NCBI GenBank assembly: GCA_013398955.1
Contig: VWPU01004107.1
Span: 1-64,000 of the forward strand
DNA length: 64,000 nucleotides
Reading direction: 5' to 3'
DNA from: Callaeas wilsoni
Taxonomy: Eukaryota > Chordata > Aves > Passeriformes > Callaeidae
Below the pieces are notes generated by a model. That model saw nothing but the letters and a program-made list of their open reading frames with translations. It was not told where the DNA came from and searched no databases. Position numbers and translations under genes: made by a program. Numbering within the stretch: the first letter of the stretch is position 1; each line of letters starts with the position of its first letter. Shown here piece by piece: positions 62,065 to 64,000 of the stretch.

Positions 62065-64000
62065 AAAAAAAAAGAAAGAAAAGGAGGGTTTCACCTCCCG
62101 TTTTACTTTTAGCCCAATCTGGTCAGGGAAACAAGGCGTAGGAGGAGAGCAGGTCCTACCCAGGGCACACTGGAAGAGGGGACCATGCTGCCAGGCCATC
62201 GCTCCATCCTGGCTCTCCAGCCCCCCAGTGCTGGCTGGGCTCTGCTGTGACTCTCCCCACTGGGGAGCAGCTCCACGTCATGCCCAGAAGCTCCTATACC
62301 CCAAACTCCTGAGCTTCTAAATTATTTATTAAATTAAAAAATCTAAGACAAACCAGAATTGTTCTGAAGGGCCCCAGAGGTCTAAGTGGCTAAGGAGGAA
62401 ACAATTTAAGATCTTATAAACTACAAACATCAATCGTACAAGTCAGTCTCAGTTAAGGTGACCGACATTGCAGTTGGACATCGGCATCGTATCACTGGGA
62501 GCTGCCACTCACCAAACTAAGACGCACAACACATTTGCACTGGGACAAGAAAGACCAAAAAGTTTTCCCCAAAGTTTTTTGGGTTTCAGCAAAATTTGCC
62601 TGCTGAGACCCAAAGTGTTATAGGGGCATCACAGGTGTGATGGGGGCAGCTTGACCCAACACCAGCCACTACACAAGAAGGGTCAATAACTTTGGGCTGC
62701 CTGTGCCAGCTCACAAGGGTCTTACCTTTGTCTTAAATTCTCAAAAGTCCAGATCTTGCAAATGGCACCTTACTGGCAGTCCTCAAGCTGTTCAGACCCT
62801 TGGTTTTGGAATCACAGTTTCCTCTGTGCTATCACCAGATAGCCACATCTGTGTCAGCTACAGATTTGAGAGCAGCAAGAAGGAGCAGCAGCCTTTGAAC
62901 TGCCAAACGTGCAGGCGAAAAGCAAAGGCTGCCCTCCCCCATGTGCCCTCCCTGCAGTGGCCCTGGGAAGGGATGCTGTCACCTCCCTGGGAAAGGGACC
63001 GAGGCCTGCCCAAAACAGATGGCAGACGTGCAGCAGGAGGACCTCAAGCCTCGCCAGCTCCCATACAGGTCCAAATCTCTCTTGGGAGGGGAAAGACTGC
63101 ACTAGGATGATGTTCTAGGCACAGCACTGAGTCCTTGCGATGCTGTGAGTGGGATACAGCAGAGCCCAGGTGGAGGCAGGCAAGGGAATTTCTGCTTTTC
63201 CTGCAATAAAAGTGTTTGGTCAGCTGTGGGGTTCTCTGCACACAAAGCACAGGACAAGCACTTTGGGGTCTAAATGATTTTTTTGAGTTTGAGGAGAGGG
63301 AAAAACAATGTCTTACGTGAGACATTCAGCCATGCACTGTTTTGTGCTGTGTCTGAGGTCATGTCCATTTCAGCACAAAAGTGTGCAATAAGGAAATAAA
63401 GTTGTTGGAGGCAAGGAACAACTCCAGATGTAAACTGGCATCATTAGAGGCTTAACCCTTCTCCCACCTGTGCTCTTCCCTCTCCAATCATTTACACCAA
63501 AAGTCCTCAAATTGCATTCCAGCAGCTGAGTGCTCAGTAGCAGAAATTCAGCCCCAAAACACTACACTAACATTTCACCCAGTAGCAATGTAGGATCATG
63601 ACCCTGAAGGTGGAAACATCAAAGCCTGCCACTCTCAGAAGCCTCTCTCATGGGGTATCTCCCAGTGCCTGGAGAGAGGTGTGCCAGTGTGACTCCAGGC
63701 CCCTCCAGAAGCCGGACCCCCAGCGTACCCAGCTCTGGAGGGATGGCGCTGGTCCCGGATTAGCCCAGCTGGCCACTGGTTGTCACTGTTGCACCATTAA
63801 AATTGAGCTATGGCCAGTTGATCCCATCTGTACTTAAGGCAATCTTTAATGGCAGGAGCTCCAAAATATTCCTGGGAACATGGTGGCATTTACCCTCTCC
63901 AGCTGTGATGCTGGATTAGGTTTCTGTGTCATGGACTGATGCTGACATGCAACACCAGAAACATCAACGGGCACAGCATCCATCGCAGTGTCCATCTCTC
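62065..64000. other. Gene-empty unique sequence
   Basis: No exon, RNA gene or repeat was recognised after the minisatellite. The right half is moderately GC-rich, with antisense-overlapping short frames of no known family. Nothing distinguishes it from ordinary intergenic or intronic sequence. Confidence 0.5.

Noticed and set aside
61519..62320. Long open frames on both strands (226 and 247 codons)
   Set aside because: Both are produced by the 18-base minisatellite. The non-repeat ends match no protein family.
1..64000. CRISPR arrays, bacterial operons, prophage or endogenous retroviral genes
   Set aside because: No regularly spaced direct repeats with unique spacers, no tight gene clusters, and no retroviral gag/pol-like frame or paired long terminal repeats were seen; the window is vertebrate-like.
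1..64000. Known microRNA genes
   Set aside because: I looked by eye for mature sequences of common conserved families (such as let-7, miR-9, miR-124, miR-216/217) and saw none. Novel hairpins would need a folding scan.

Overview
The window looks like noncoding vertebrate nuclear DNA, most likely from a bird. The evidence is four fragments of CR1-type LINE, the dominant interspersed repeat of bird genomes, two with the short CATAGAAT/ATTCTATG-type tail. The other traits fit too: moderate GC with isolated CpG islands, few long repeats, short microsatellites, and long AT-rich stretches with no repeat I recognise. I found no exon that I can match to a known protein. The longest open frames are explained by simple repeats, by GC-rich stop-poor sequence, or by chance, so I annotate no protein-coding gene. 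The window is probably intergenic or deep intronic.

Layout. 1-7.1 kb is AT-rich with nothing recognisable except short inverted repeats. 7.1-17.4 kb is the most structured part. It has CpG-rich patches at about 7.3, 8.0-8.5, 11.7-12.0 and 17.0-17.3 kb. A long polypyrimidine tract (11.17-11.30 kb) lies in front of the third island, and a degenerate C-rich minisatellite (12.0-12.54 kb) follows it. There is also a CR1 fragment (15.3 kb) and a 50-base poly-A run holding an ambiguous base (16.4 kb). 17.4-42.9 kb is mostly featureless unique sequence with small tandem duplications, a second degenerate minisatellite (23.6-23.8 kb) and one CR1 fragment (32.1 kb). At 42.9-43.4 kb two CR1 fragments sit tail to tail. 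A small CpG island lies at 45.8 kb, and a possible retroposed 3' end with a genomic poly-A tract at 46.3 kb. 47-50.7 kb is strongly AT-rich and ends in a CpG-bearing patch that may be regulatory. 51.5-64 kb holds a TA/CTAT microsatellite, a possible regulatory element at 58.3 kb, and a very homogeneous 18-base purine minisatellite at 61.74-62.06 kb.

No genes act together here as an operon or pathway. What the window can support is regulatory: CpG islands, RFX, FOX and nuclear-receptor-like motifs, and compact palindromes in AT-rich DNA, as expected in the non-coding surroundings of vertebrate developmental genes. That reading is inference and needs cross-species alignment. I saw no sign of a previously undescribed system. 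The features most worth checking are the island complex at 11.2-12.5 kb, the 18-base minisatellite, and the possible retrocopy at 46.3 kb.
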